Shown: positions 33,673-41,826, counted from the stretch's first letter. The stretch is DNA of 64,000 bases from Ruminococcus sp. (GCF_024684275.1 NZ_JAIKXF010000005.1:1-64000), one strand, 5' to 3'. The notes: generated by a model not told the origin, from the letters alone. Numbers and translations: made by a program.

Positions 33673-33981
33673 TCATATTATTTTTTCAAAGCCGTCTGCG
33701 AAGCCCTTGTCCGTCACGGCTATGACGGCAGTCTCTTTGCCGCAGAGCCTTCCGATATCGGACTTGCTCACATCTGCTTTAAGGTGCTTTACTGCATATT
33801 TCTCGCAGTAGAAGCTTACCTCCTTGACAGTCTTTGGAGATGCATCAGAGGCTGTGAGCAGACACTTGGCTGTGCCGTTCTTTGCAGCTTCCACCGCGCT
33901 GTCAAAGCCCTTCACGATCTTTCCTGCTCTTATACAGATACCAAGCAGATTAATTATCCTGCGGCTGCTCTCCGAGCTCAT
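33673..33981 (-). CDS. ylxQ: YlxQ, L7Ae-like RNA-binding protein
   Basis: 102 residues with the L7Ae/L30e fold pattern: IINLLGICIRAGKIVKGFDS, then AKCLLTASDASPKTVKEV and LCGKETAVIAVTDKGFA. These kink-turn-binding-like proteins sit between ylxR and infB in Firmicutes. The ATG at 33981 overlaps the ylxR end by 32 bp, indicating tight coupling. Confidence 0.92.
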   Translation of the reverse strand: MSSESSRRIINLLGICIRAGKIVKGFDSAVEAAKNGTAKCLLTASDASPKTVKEVSFYCEKYAVKHLKADVSKSDIGRLCGKETAVIAVTDKGFADGFEKII

Positions 33982-34228
33982 TCATCATCACCTCGTAAAC
34001 GCTGTCCTCTATTTTACATGAGAAGGATTTCTCAAAGCGTCTTGCCTTTCTGGCTTTTTCGAGACACTCACGGCTGCGGCAGATATATGCTCCTCTGCCT
34101 GCTGCCTTGCCCTTGAAGTCAAGGCTTATATCGCCCTCGGGAGACTTTACCACGCGGATAAGCTCGATCTTTGGCTTCATCTCGTTACAGCCGAGACACA
34201 TTCTCATGGGTATTTTCTTAGGCTTCAT
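33950..34228 (-). CDS. ylxR: YlxR (RnpM-type RNA-binding protein)
   Basis: 92 residues. The signature PMRMCLGCNEMKPKIELIRVV and GRGAYICRSRECLEKARK identify the YlxR family, recently described as modulating RNase P (RnpM). It sits 3 bp after nusA. The C-terminal 30 residues extend beyond the family core and overlap ylxQ. Confidence 0.93.
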   Translation of the reverse strand: MKPKKIPMRMCLGCNEMKPKIELIRVVKSPEGDISLDFKGKAAGRGAYICRSRECLEKARKARRFEKSFSCKIEDSVYEVMMNELGEQPQDN

Positions 34229-34230
34229 GA

Positions 34231-35442
34231 TTATTCCTCGTTTGCAGGAGCTTCTTCCTCAGCAGGAGCCTCTGCTGCTGCCTCTGCGGTATCCTCTGCC
34301 TCTGCGGTCTCAGCCTCTTCCTCGGCAGGGGGAGCTGCCTCAAATACGGGAGCTACGAAGTCCGGGCTCATCTCGGGAGCTTCCTCACCTGTCAAATTGT
34401 CAAACTGCGGCTTGATGTCTATCTTGAAGCCTGTCAGCTTTGCTGCAAGCTTTGCGTTCTGTCCCTTGTTGCCGATAGCAAGTGAGAGCTGATTGTTTGG
34501 AACGATAACTGTGCAGGCCTTTTCCTCCATAGAGGTGATGACTGTCTTTAATACCTCAGCAGGAGCAAGAGCTCTTGCGATGAATTCCTCGGGAACTTCG
34601 CTCCATGGGATAATGTCTATCTTCTCGCCGCTGAGCTCGTTCACTACTGCGGTGATTCTTGAACGCTTAGGTCCGATGCAGGCGCCTACTGCGTCTACGT
34701 TCTCGTCCTTTGACCATACGGCTATCTTGGTTCTTGAGCCTGCTTCACGGGATATGGACTTTACTTCAACTGTGCCGTCGTATATCTCGGGAACTTCCTG
34801 CTCGAAGAGTCTCTTTACCAGGTCCTTGTGTGTACGTGATATCTTTACTACAGGCTTCTTGTTCTTGCCGATGATTCCTGTGATGTATACCTTTACAGAC
34901 TTGCCCTCTTCAAGGTTCTCGCCCGGTATCTGCTCGTTGCGGAAGAGATAGAGCTCTGTTCCGTCATATACAACGGTAACTGTACCTCTGCCCGGCTCTA
35001 CCTGTGATACTCTGGCAGTTATGCACTCATGCTCCTTCTGCTCGAACTTGCTGAGCATCTGCTCGCGGTTTATCTCTCTCAGGTCGCCCTTGATGGACTG
35101 CTTTGCGGAGAGGGCTGCCATTCTGCCCAGCTTGGAGATATCCAGCTCCTTCATGATAGTGCCGCCTACCATAGCGTTGGGATCCATAGTTCTTGCAACG
35201 TCGATGTTTACCTCGTTCTCGTCGATAGGCTCATCGTCGATGATGTCCTGTCTGATATACATCTCGAACTTCTTTGTCTTGGGATCGATCTCAACGGAAA
35301 TTCTCTCCTCGCTGTGGGGGTAAGCTCTTCTTGCTGCCTTGAGCATTGCCGATTTAACCTTTTCGATGAGAAGCTCGGTCTCTACGCTGTTTTCTTCACC
35401 GAGAGCTTCAAGCGCTCTGAAAAAGTCCTTATTCATGTTCAT
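34231..35442 (-). CDS. nusA: Transcription termination/antitermination factor NusA
   Basis: 403 residues: N-terminal polymerase-binding domain, S1 domain (ITARVSQVEPGRGTVTVVYDG), two KH domains (VGACIGPKRSRITAVVNELSGEKIDII and LAIGNKGQNAKLAAKLTGFKIDI) and an acidic Glu/Ala-rich tail of about 45 residues. It lacks the C-terminal repeats of proteobacterial NusA, as in other Firmicutes. ATG at 35442 lies 10 bp after GGAGG; the TTG at 35460 is part of that site. Second gene of the rimP operon. Confidence 0.96.
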   Translation of the reverse strand: MNMNKDFFRALEALGEENSVETELLIEKVKSAMLKAARRAYPHSEERISVEIDPKTKKFEMYIRQDIIDDEPIDENEVNIDVARTMDPNAMVGGTIMKELDISKLGRMAALSAKQSIKGDLREINREQMLSKFEQKEHECITARVSQVEPGRGTVTVVYDGTELYLFRNEQIPGENLEEGKSVKVYITGIIGKNKKPVVKISRTHKDLVKRLFEQEVPEIYDGTVEVKSISREAGSRTKIAVWSKDENVDAVGACIGPKRSRITAVVNELSGEKIDIIPWSEVPEEFIARALAPAEVLKTVITSMEEKACTVIVPNNQLSLAIGNKGQNAKLAAKLTGFKIDIKPQFDNLTGEEAPEMSPDFVAPVFEAAPPAEEEAETAEAEDTAEAAAEAPAEEEAPANEE

Positions 35443-35499
35443 GTCTGTTGATTCCTCCAATATATTTTATTTTGGTTTTAAGCAAATATTGTTATTTTT

Positions 35500-35979
35500 T
35501 CAAAAATCCAGATAAAGCTTTACAAAAGCTATATCCGCCAACGGGAATTTCTTTTCCTCTCCGTTTTCGAGTATGACGGTCACACCGTCCTTGTCTGCGC
35601 CTGCAAGCTGTGCGACTATTTCCTTTTCGCCGTCAAAGGCTCTGATAAACCGGACTCTTACGGTGTCGCCCTGACAGACCTCAAAGTGCTCCTCCTTGAC
35701 AAGCTCGCGTTCCAGACCTGCTGAGCCGACTTCAAGCATATAGCTCTGAGCGATAAGATCCTTTTCGTCGAGGATATCGCTGATAGGAGCGTTGGCGCGT
35801 TCACAGTCCGCAATGGTTATGCCCTCGTCCTGATCGATGAACACGCGGAGATACCACATTGCGCCCTCCTTTTCGTAGCAGACGTCCCAGAGGTAGTAGC
35901 CCAGCTCGTCGGTAATGGGCTTGATAAGGTCGTATACCTTTTGCTCAGTACCGCCGAATTTCTTGAATTTCATAGGCAT
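35500..35979 (-). CDS. rimP: Ribosome maturation factor RimP
   Basis: 159 residues with the RimP two-domain pattern: GYYLWDVCYEKEGAMWYLRVFID, ITIADCERANAPISDILDE, YMLEVGSAGLERELVKEEHF, then an Sm-like C-terminal domain. It helps assemble the 30S subunit. The ATG at 35979 (MPMKFKK) is preferred to the upstream extension, which encodes leader and hairpin. The nearest AGGAG is 21 bp away, with CCCGGTATATCGGG folding between them, which would bring it close to the start. Confidence 0.92.
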   Translation of the reverse strand: MPMKFKKFGGTEQKVYDLIKPITDELGYYLWDVCYEKEGAMWYLRVFIDQDEGITIADCERANAPISDILDEKDLIAQSYMLEVGSAGLERELVKEEHFEVCQGDTVRVRFIRAFDGEKEIVAQLAGADKDGVTVILENGEEKKFPLADIAFVKLYLDF

Positions 35980-36039
35980 TTTTCCCGATATACCGGGATT
36001 CTCCTTTCTCTGTAATCTGAATGTGTCGATATAAATACT

Positions 36040-36064
36040 AAAGACCGGAAGGCTTCCGGTCTTT
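36040..36064 (-). promoter_or_regulatory. Hairpin in the leader of the rimP operon
   Basis: AAAGACCGGAAG and CTTCCGGTCTTT form a perfect 12-bp stem at 36040-36064, 23 bp downstream of the -10 box. A second, smaller hairpin (CCCGGTATATCGGG) lies between ribosome site and start. The first stem could act as an attenuator or protect the 5' end; on the minus strand it is followed only by AGTATTTAT, so termination would be weak. Confidence 0.55.
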
Positions 36065-36086
36065 GGTTTTACTATCATCATCAAAT

Positions 36087-36115
36087 ATTATACCACGGTT
36101 TTTCGCAAAAATCAA
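36087..36115 (-). promoter_or_regulatory. Promoter of the rimP-nusA-infB-ribF operon
   Basis: On the minus strand TTGATT (36110-36115) and TATAAT (36087-36092) with a 17-bp spacer. Ten genes follow without a clear internal terminator down to 27185. Confidence 0.85.
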
Positions 36116-36154
36116 GTGTTTTTCGGAATTTTTTTCAAAAAAATCCCAAGTTTT

Positions 36155-36589
36155 TCAGCTTTTTCTCAGCATACGTATCACAAAGCGGTCAAGAAACTCC
36201 GAAAATGAACCGTATTCGGTGATATCACCGTGATCCTCACGCAGTATCTTTCCTGTCACGGAAGAAAAGCCTATGAACTCTCCGTCGCCTATGACCTCGC
36301 CGATTATGACCATGTCCTCGGGAACTAATTCACAGCCGACCTCAAAGCCGCCCACTCCTCTTATGACAGCAAGCTCATTGCAGATATCCGAATATCCCGA
36401 AAATCTCAGCCAGTCCTTTAATGCTTCGGGTATCTTTATGTCGTTTTCGGTCTCCCACGCCAATATCTCCTCCTCGGTATTCGGAGCAGAATACTCAAAA
36501 TCGCAGGAATCTTCAAGCTCGCGGCTCAGTTCGGCTATTGCGGTTATTTTCTCGGTAAGGCTGTTATTCGGTATTTCGGGTATGAACAT
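36155..36589 (-). CDS. SMI1/KNR4 family protein
   Basis: 144 residues with the family core: APNTEEEILAWETENDIKIPEALKDWLRFSGYSD, then LVPEDMVIIGEVIGDGEFIGF and the terminal SFSEFLDRFV. Family members are often immunity proteins against contact-dependent or secreted toxins, but others are stand-alone. AAAGGAGAATCAC precedes the ATG at 36589, and it has its own consensus promoter. A small secreted protein is encoded just upstream on the same strand. Confidence 0.85.
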   Translation of the reverse strand: MFIPEIPNNSLTEKITAIAELSRELEDSCDFEYSAPNTEEEILAWETENDIKIPEALKDWLRFSGYSDICNELAVIRGVGGFEVGCELVPEDMVIIGEVIGDGEFIGFSSVTGKILREDHGDITEYGSFSEFLDRFVIRMLRKS

Positions 36590-36619
36590 CGTGATTCTCC
36601 TTTCACTGAATTTATATTG

Positions 36620-36648
36620 ATTATAGCAGTAAATATTCTTTGTGTCAA
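36620..36648 (-). promoter_or_regulatory. Promoter of the SMI1/KNR4 gene
   Basis: On the minus strand TTGACA (36643-36648) and TATAAT (36620-36625) with a 17-bp spacer, a full consensus. Confidence 0.85.
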
Positions 36649-36664
36649 ATCTCAGTTCCCGAAA

Positions 36665-36711
36665 AAACTGCCCCCGAAGCCTGTGTACCAGACCTCAGGG
36701 GAGCGAGTTTT
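36665..36711 (-). terminator. Probable terminator of the secreted protein gene
   Basis: An imperfect stem with GC-rich arms (CTGCCCCCGAAGCCTG and CAGACCTCAGGGGAGCGAG) is followed on the minus strand by six T residues. It separates the secreted protein gene from the SMI1 promoter. Confidence 0.55.
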
Positions 36712-36776
36712 TATATAAATTATTAAATCCCTTGTTCTATACCTGTACATAAAATTATTCTTTGGCTTTATCAATA

Positions 36777-37265
36777 TCAGCGGATTATGATAGGACCGCC
36801 GTGACCGCCGCCGCGTGGGAAATATGGATCGTTGCCGCACGGATAAGGATCATCTATATCCCACATTGCAGTACCTGCTAATGAAATATCTACGGAATTC
36901 GCAAGTGAATTTCCTCTGTGTTCAGCAACAACAGCAACGTATTCAGCATTACGATTGCCGCCGACTCTGACGCCTGTCACTACACGACTATAATCAGGCT
37001 TAGGACCTGGTTCGCGCTCTGGCAAACTTATCTCGTATACTCTGTACTCTTCAATATTTGCCTTAAACGCTTCAATTCTAACTTTCTTTAATTCATTTTC
37101 CAGCTTGCTCTGCTTGCTTTTTGACACCATCTCGTATTCAGTTGAAAAATCAAATTCATCGGAATCATCCGGAGCCGCACTTGCGGACATTGCACTTGTC
37201 ATTGGAACTGCACACATTGCTGTTGCTGCTAAAACTGTGATCATTCTTTTAAAATTAACCTTCAT
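36777..37265 (-). CDS. Small secreted protein, unknown function
   Basis: 162 residues. A classical Sec signal peptide (KVNFKRMITVLAATAMCAV, cleavage near SASAAP) precedes a charged helical segment (KSKQSKLENELKKVRIEAF) and a beta-rich region (YVAVVAEHRGNS), ending in DPYFPRGGGHGGPIIIR. No family recognised. ATG at 37265 lies 8 bp after AGGAG; the ATG at 37271 is too close to it. Its promoter has a weak -35 box backed by three palindromes spaced 21 bp, so expression is probably switched on by a dedicated activator. Confidence 0.75.
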   Translation of the reverse strand: MKVNFKRMITVLAATAMCAVPMTSAMSASAAPDDSDEFDFSTEYEMVSKSKQSKLENELKKVRIEAFKANIEEYRVYEISLPEREPGPKPDYSRVVTGVRVGGNRNAEYVAVVAEHRGNSLANSVDISLAGTAMWDIDDPYPCGNDPYFPRGGGHGGPIIIR

Positions 37266-37391
37266 AATCATTTCTCCTTAAATAAAAATTAAAAAATACT
37301 TTTTCGTAAAATAAAATTCTGCCGCTATATTTTTTGTCTGCTTTTGTTTGGATTCAGATTCGTTTCAGGTGTTGCGCAACCCTATGCTTTT

Positions 37392-37475
37392 ATTATACTC
37401 ATTTTTTTGCGTTTGTATAGATGACATTTGTCACTTTCGCAGTGACATTTGTCACTAAAAAAATGACATTTGTCA
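37392..37475 (-). promoter_or_regulatory. Activator-type promoter with three phased palindromes
   Basis: On the minus strand the -10 box is TATAAT (37392-37397), but the -35 position (37415-37420) reads only CTATAC. Directly upstream are three identical TGACATTTGTCA sites at 37422-37433, 37443-37454 and 37464-37475. Their spacing is exactly 21 bp each time, two helical turns, as known for LytTR-type binding sites. The LytTR gene at 38329 is the obvious candidate activator (inferred). Confidence 0.75.
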
Positions 37476-37528
37476 CTCTGAACGCCTTAATTGGTCGGAC
37501 AACCTTGTAAAAAGGTCGGGTATAAGAA

Positions 37529-37548
37529 CAGGCGGCAAATGCCGCCTG
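37529..37548 (-). terminator. Terminator of the LytTR-membrane protein operon
   Basis: CAGGCGGC at 37529-37536 pairs with GCCGCCTG at 37541-37548 around AAAT, followed on the minus strand by TTCTTAT. It lies 25 bp beyond the stop. Confidence 0.75.
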
Positions 37549-37572
37549 CTGTATGTTTATTTCCTTTGTTCC

Positions 37573-38316
37573 TCAGTCCCAGCTGTCTACCGTAAGTCCC
37601 AGCTGCGGACAAGATATGGAGCCAGACTCATGTATCTTGAAATCAAGCCTGTAACTCTCATCGGGAGGTTCATTTATCAATTTCTCAGCATCGTCCGTGT
37701 AATACACATTATGCTCCAATGTAAATTCGCCCTTATAGCCGCCTACATCTATCGCGGTCAGAGAATCGGGGCATACATCGTTTCCCCATTTCTCACTGTA
37801 AAAGCTGTATTTAACCCCTTCACAGAATGTAACAGTTTCTTTATCGCCGACATAGTCAGAAGCGACAAGGACAGTCGGGAACATATCATAGCTGTTTTTT
37901 ATGATGTATACTTCGAGCTTTACATCGCCGAACTGCTTTGATACCCTGTTATAGCCCTTTATCTCATCGCCGAATTTATACCCTGCAAACAGCGAATCTT
38001 CAAGCATCTCATCTCTGTAAAAACTCAAACTCGGATATACTGCCATGTCTTTCTTCTGACTGTTCATTCTCGCGCTGAAAACTATTATTATTATTAGCCA
38101 TATCAATATCATTCCGCCCACAGCGCCCAGCAAAGTGACGATAACGAACTTAAACGGCGACATCATGGGTTTTATATCTGCTTCCCTGCCCTCTGCAAGG
38201 CGCTTGTTTATCCTGCGCTTATATATCGCTTTATAAACCACAAATGCAGCGGCTACTATAATCACAACAGCAGCTATCGGCAGAAAGAGACTTGCAATAC
38301 TTATTCCTGCTGCCAT
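37573..38316 (-). CDS. Membrane protein, unknown function
   Basis: 247 residues. Two membrane helices (ISIASLFLPIAAVVIIVAAAF near 5-28 and FKFVIVTLLGAVGGMILIW near 55-80) enclose a basic cytoplasmic loop (YKRRINKRLAEGREADIK); the remaining 165 residues are an outer beta-rich domain (FGDVKLEVYIIKNSYDMFP, GGYKGEFTLEHNVYYTDD). No family recognised. It follows the LytTR gene by 12 bp, so the two form an operon, and might transmit an outside signal to that regulator, as partner membrane proteins do in LytTR regulatory systems. Confidence 0.7.
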   Translation of the reverse strand: MAAGISIASLFLPIAAVVIIVAAAFVVYKAIYKRRINKRLAEGREADIKPMMSPFKFVIVTLLGAVGGMILIWLIIIIVFSARMNSQKKDMAVYPSLSFYRDEMLEDSLFAGYKFGDEIKGYNRVSKQFGDVKLEVYIIKNSYDMFPTVLVASDYVGDKETVTFCEGVKYSFYSEKWGNDVCPDSLTAIDVGGYKGEFTLEHNVYYTDDAEKLINEPPDESYRLDFKIHESGSISCPQLGLTVDSWD

Positions 38317-38328
38317 ATCTATCCCTCC

Positions 38329-38775
38329 TTAAATCCCTAAAAATTCCTTGAATATGTAGTAATACGTCCGCGTAACGTCAACTTTAGCGCCGTTTTTCAT
38401 GGTCAGCAGGAACTTCTGCGACAGCGCAGGGCGTATGCTCTTTATGTGCGATACGGACACTATGACCGAATTGCTGACGCGGATAAACTCCTTTGCGTCA
38501 AGTATCTCCTCAAGACGTTTCAGCGGCTCGGACAGCTTGTACTCATCCCCTCCGCAGTAGGCAACTATATCATGGGCGAAGCTCTCTATGTGGGATATTT
38601 CCTTTGTTTCGAGCCTGTATATCTCCTCGCTGCGCCGCGCTATAAGGTGTGATACCGTGACGTTGCTCTCGGAGAGTATCAGCTCTGCGCTGTCGTCTAT
38701 GTCTATGCCCTTTTTTATGAGCTCTGACGCTATTGAGTCATAGTGTTCGTCGCTTACAAGTAGTCTTATTTTCAT
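38329..38775 (-). CDS. LytTR-family DNA-binding regulator
   Basis: 148 residues without a receiver domain. The C-terminal 100 residues match the LytTR fold (ETKEISHIESFAHDIVAYCGGDEYKLSEPLKRLEEIL in pieces, then FIRVSNSVIVSVSHIKSI and GAKVDVTRTYYYIFKEFLG). The first 45 form a short domain common to stand-alone LytTR regulators. Such regulators bind 9-bp direct elements spaced 21 bp apart, the exact spacing of the sites at 37422-37475. Operon with the following membrane protein. Confidence 0.88.
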   Translation of the reverse strand: MKIRLLVSDEHYDSIASELIKKGIDIDDSAELILSESNVTVSHLIARRSEEIYRLETKEISHIESFAHDIVAYCGGDEYKLSEPLKRLEEILDAKEFIRVSNSVIVSVSHIKSIRPALSQKFLLTMKNGAKVDVTRTYYYIFKEFLGI

Positions 38776-38828
38776 TGTCGGCTGTTCGCCTCACTTTCCC
38801 TGTATCATTGATAAGCTTATCTGACTAT

Positions 38829-38857
38829 ATTATAAATTGAGAAGCAGAAAAAATCAA
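38829..38857 (-). promoter_or_regulatory. Promoter of the LytTR operon
   Basis: On the minus strand TTGATT (38852-38857) and TATAAT (38829-38834) with a 17-bp spacer. No TGACATTTGTCA site is seen here, so direct autoregulation through that motif is not supported. Confidence 0.75.
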
Positions 38858-39052
38858 TACTCTCCGCACACCTTGCACTCACGGCTTCACAGTTTGCATA
38901 TGCTGTATCATAGCCGTGAACACAAAAGGAGCTTTTACAAACACATCTCCAGAATCAATAACAATAAGCAAATCTATAACAATATAATACGATTAGTAGT
39001 AAAAAGCTGATATTTTCTTGCTTTTGTTCATAATTTGTTCATCAGCACCCCC
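38858..39052. other. Region between the LytTR operon and cellobiose phosphorylase
   Basis: No gene is evident. CACGGCT and AGCCGTG form the base of a long hairpin at about 38879-38918 with an inner ACAG/CTGT. TTTGTTCAT occurs twice at 39023-39031 and 39034-39042, an 11-bp direct repeat just before the next promoter. Confidence 0.5.
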
Positions 39053-39081
39053 TTGTCAAAATCTGTATTACATGGTATACT
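39053..39081 (+). promoter_or_regulatory. Promoter of the cellobiose phosphorylase gene
   Basis: TTGTCA at 39053-39058 and TATACT at 39076-39081 with a 17-bp spacer. Direct repeats TTTGTTCAT lie 10-30 bp upstream and may bind a regulator. Confidence 0.75.
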
Positions 39082-39147
39082 TAGAATGATATTTTATTGC
39101 CTGAGGTAAGCACTGTCCGAGGGCAGAATGAGAAGGAGAAATGTTTT

Positions 39148-41565
39148 ATGCAGTTTGGACACTTTGATCTTGAAAATAAGGAATATGTCATCACTAACCC
39201 TGCTACCCCTGCCCCCTGGGCTAATTATCTCGGCGATCCCGAATACGGCGCTATGATCTCAAATAACGCCGCAGGCTACAGCTTTGTTAAATCAGGCGCT
39301 AACGGACGTCTTTCGCGCTTCCGCTTCAACTCCGATATGGCTCTCCCGGGACGCTATATCTACATCAGAGACAATGATACAGCTGATTACTGGTCAGCTT
39401 CATGGCAGCCTGTGGGCAAGCCCCTTGACAAGTACAAGAGCGAATGCCGCCACGGTACTGCCTATACAGTTATTTCAGCAGAGTACGCTGATATAAAGTC
39501 AGAAACTACATACTACGTTCCCTACGGCAAGACCTATGAGGTCTGGAGAGCTAAGATCACAAACAATTCCTCAAAGGAGAGAAAGCTCTCTGTTTTCGGC
39601 TTCATCGAGTTCACCAACGAGCCTAACTACGAGCAGGATCAGGTAAACCTCCAGTATACACTGTTCATCACACGTACAAGCTTTGAGGGCGGCAACCGCA
39701 TTATCCAGCACATGAACGAGAATACAGGCTTCGACGAGAACGGCTACAACGGTCAGGAGCGCTTCTTCGGAATGGTAGGTCAGCCCGTTACAGGCTGCTG
39801 CGGTAATTTCAGCGACTTCATCGGTCCCTACAGGACTTTCTCAAATCCTATCGCTGTTGAGAACGGCAAGTGCAGCGGCGTTATGAACTATAACTCAAAC
39901 TCCTGCGGCGCTCTCCAGAGCGATATAACTCTTGCTCCCGGCGAGACTAAGGAATTCATCTTCGTACTCGGCGAGCGCAAGGACCCCGAGGCTGCTGCTA
40001 TACTCGAAGAATACAAGGCAGCAGGCAAGGTCGATGCAGAAGTAAAGCAGCTCAAGGACTACTGGCACGGTCAGCTCTCTAACTTCAAGGTAGAGACACC
40101 TTCCGACGAGTTCAACAACATGATAAACGTATGGAACGCTTATCAGTGCTTCATCACATTCATCTGGTCAAGAGCGGCTTCCTTTATTTACTGCGGTCTG
40201 AGAAACGGCTACGGCTACCGCGATACAGTTCAGGATATACAGGGTATCATACATCTTGATCCCGAAATGGCAGCTGAAAAGATACGCTTCATGCTCTCCG
40301 CTCAGGTCAGCAACGGCGGCGGTCTGCCACTTGTCAAGTTCGACCACAACGCAGGTCACGAGACCTGCCCTGACGAGAACGATGAGCACAGCGTTTACGC
40401 TAAGGAAACAGGTCACCCCTCTTACCGCGCTGACGACGCACTCTGGCTTTTCCCGACTATCGTGAAGTACCTCGGCGAGAGCGGAAACAAGGGCTTCCTC
40501 GATGAGGTCATCACCTACGCAGAGGAAGGCGGCGGAAAAGCTACCGTTTACGAGCACCTCAAGAATGCTATCCGCTTCTCTATGGAGCGTCTCGGCAGCC
40601 ACGATATGCCCGCAGGTCTCCACGCTGACTGGAACGACTGTCTCCGCCTCGGCGCACAGGGCGAGTCTACATTCGTTGCATTCCAGCTTTACTATGCTAT
40701 GAATGCTATGCGCGACATGGCTAAGGACAAGAACGACACAGATTACATCGCATACCTCGACAGCGCTCAGAAGAAGCTGGGCAGCGCTCTTGAAAAGTGC
40801 TGGGACGAGGACAGATTTATCCGCGGTATCCGCGACAACGGCGTTATCGTTGGTGCAAAGAAGGATCCCGAGGCTAATATGTGGCTCAATCCTCAGAGCT
40901 GGAGCGTTATCTCACACTTTGCTTCCGAGGAACAGGCTGAAAAGGCTATGAACAGCGTTCACGATATACTCAATACACCTTACGGAGCTAAGCTCCTTGA
41001 GCCCCCTTACAAGTACCACCACTTCGAGGGCGCTCTCATGCAGGTGTTCAACCTTGATACAAAGGAAAACGGCGGTATCTTCTCACAGTCACAGGGCTGG
41101 CTCATACTCGCCGAGGCTCTCCTCGGTCACGGTGACCGCGCATTCGAGTACTTCCTCGAAAGCTCACCTGCCGCTATGAACGACAAGGCTGAAATTCGTG
41201 TTATGGAGCCATATGTTCACGGTCAGTTTACCGAGTCAAAGGCTTCACCTTATGAGGGACGTTCACACGTTCACTGGCTCACAGGTACAGCTTCTACAGT
41301 AATGGTAGGCTGCGTTGAGGGTATCTGCGGTATGCGTCCTGACCTTAATGGTCTTGCTATCGCTCCGTCTATCCCTGCTAATTGGGACGGCTTCAAGATA
41401 GAGAAGAACTTCCGCGGCAAGAAGCTAAATATCTCTATCGACAACTCCGCACACGTTCAGAGCGGTGTCAAGGAGCTTTACCTCAACGGCGAAAAGCTTG
41501 CAAGCAATTATGTTCCCGCGGACAAACTCAAGGACGTTAACGAGATAAAGGTAATCATGGGTTGA
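39148..41565 (+). CDS. Cellobiose phosphorylase (GH94)
   Basis: 805 residues, the length of GH94 cellobiose phosphorylases. The N-terminus MQFGHFDLENKEYVITNP and GYSFVKSGANGRLSRFRFN match ruminococcal enzymes, and HADWNDCLRLGAQGE (DWND at about 494-497) holds the catalytic acid. It splits cellobiose with phosphate into glucose-1-phosphate and glucose in the cytoplasm, saving ATP. No signal peptide. AGAAGGAG precedes the ATG at 39148; the longer frame lacks a ribosome site. Very regular codon choice suggests high expression. No dedicated sugar transporter is next to it. Confidence 0.93.
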   Translation: MQFGHFDLENKEYVITNPATPAPWANYLGDPEYGAMISNNAAGYSFVKSGANGRLSRFRFNSDMALPGRYIYIRDNDTADYWSASWQPVGKPLDKYKSECRHGTAYTVISAEYADIKSETTYYVPYGKTYEVWRAKITNNSSKERKLSVFGFIEFTNEPNYEQDQVNLQYTLFITRTSFEGGNRIIQHMNENTGFDENGYNGQERFFGMVGQPVTGCCGNFSDFIGPYRTFSNPIAVENGKCSGVMNYNSNSCGALQSDITLAPGETKEFIFVLGERKDPEAAAILEEYKAAGKVDAEVKQLKDYWHGQLSNFKVETPSDEFNNMINVWNAYQCFITFIWSRAASFIYCGLRNGYGYRDTVQDIQGIIHLDPEMAAEKIRFMLSAQVSNGGGLPLVKFDHNAGHETCPDENDEHSVYAKETGHPSYRADDALWLFPTIVKYLGESGNKGFLDEVITYAEEGGGKATVYEHLKNAIRFSMERLGSHDMPAGLHADWNDCLRLGAQGESTFVAFQLYYAMNAMRDMAKDKNDTDYIAYLDSAQKKLGSALEKCWDEDRFIRGIRDNGVIVGAKKDPEANMWLNPQSWSVISHFASEEQAEKAMNSVHDILNTPYGAKLLEPPYKYHHFEGALMQVFNLDTKENGGIFSQSQGWLILAEALLGHGDRAFEYFLESSPAAMNDKAEIRVMEPYVHGQFTESKASPYEGRSHVHWLTGTASTVMVGCVEGICGMRPDLNGLAIAPSIPANWDGFKIEKNFRGKKLNISIDNSAHVQSGVKELYLNGEKLASNYVPADKLKDVNEIKVIMG

Positions 41566-41569
41566 TTAA

Positions 41570-41624
41570 GAACTAAGAGCTAAGAGCTTAGAACTAAGAA
41601 AGGGCGGAATTATCCGCCCTTTTT
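41570..41624 (+). terminator. Terminator after cellobiose phosphorylase
   Basis: AAAGGGCGGA at 41599-41608 pairs with TCCGCCCTTT at 41613-41622, followed by more T residues. An array of AGAACTAAGAGCTAAG repeats at 41570-41598 precedes it, like that at 5620-5648. Confidence 0.88.
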
Positions 41625-41729
41625 CTATGTGTAGGGGACGGCGCCCTCTACGTTATTGTGCAAGCCGTCATATTTTTTTGTCTTCAATTGTGCATTCCTA
41701 CAAATCTGACAAGTTTCCTTTGCAAAATC

Positions 41730-41780
41730 TTGACAAGTACACTTGGCAGTGCTATAATGCAATCATACCAAGTATACTTG
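41730..41780 (+). promoter_or_regulatory. Promoter with two palindromic operators
   Basis: TTGACA at 41730-41735 and TATAAT at 41753-41758, 17-bp spacer. Two related palindromes lie in it: CAAGTACACTTG at 41734-41745, inside the spacer, and the perfect CAAGTATACTTG at 41769-41780, at the transcription start, 35 bp centre to centre. A half-like TGACAAGTTT lies at 41707. The XRE protein at the end of the operon is the likely repressor. Confidence 0.8.
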
Positions 41781-41826
41781 TCAAAAACTGCCAACAAAAC
41801 TTTGCATGATATGGGAGGTAACATTT

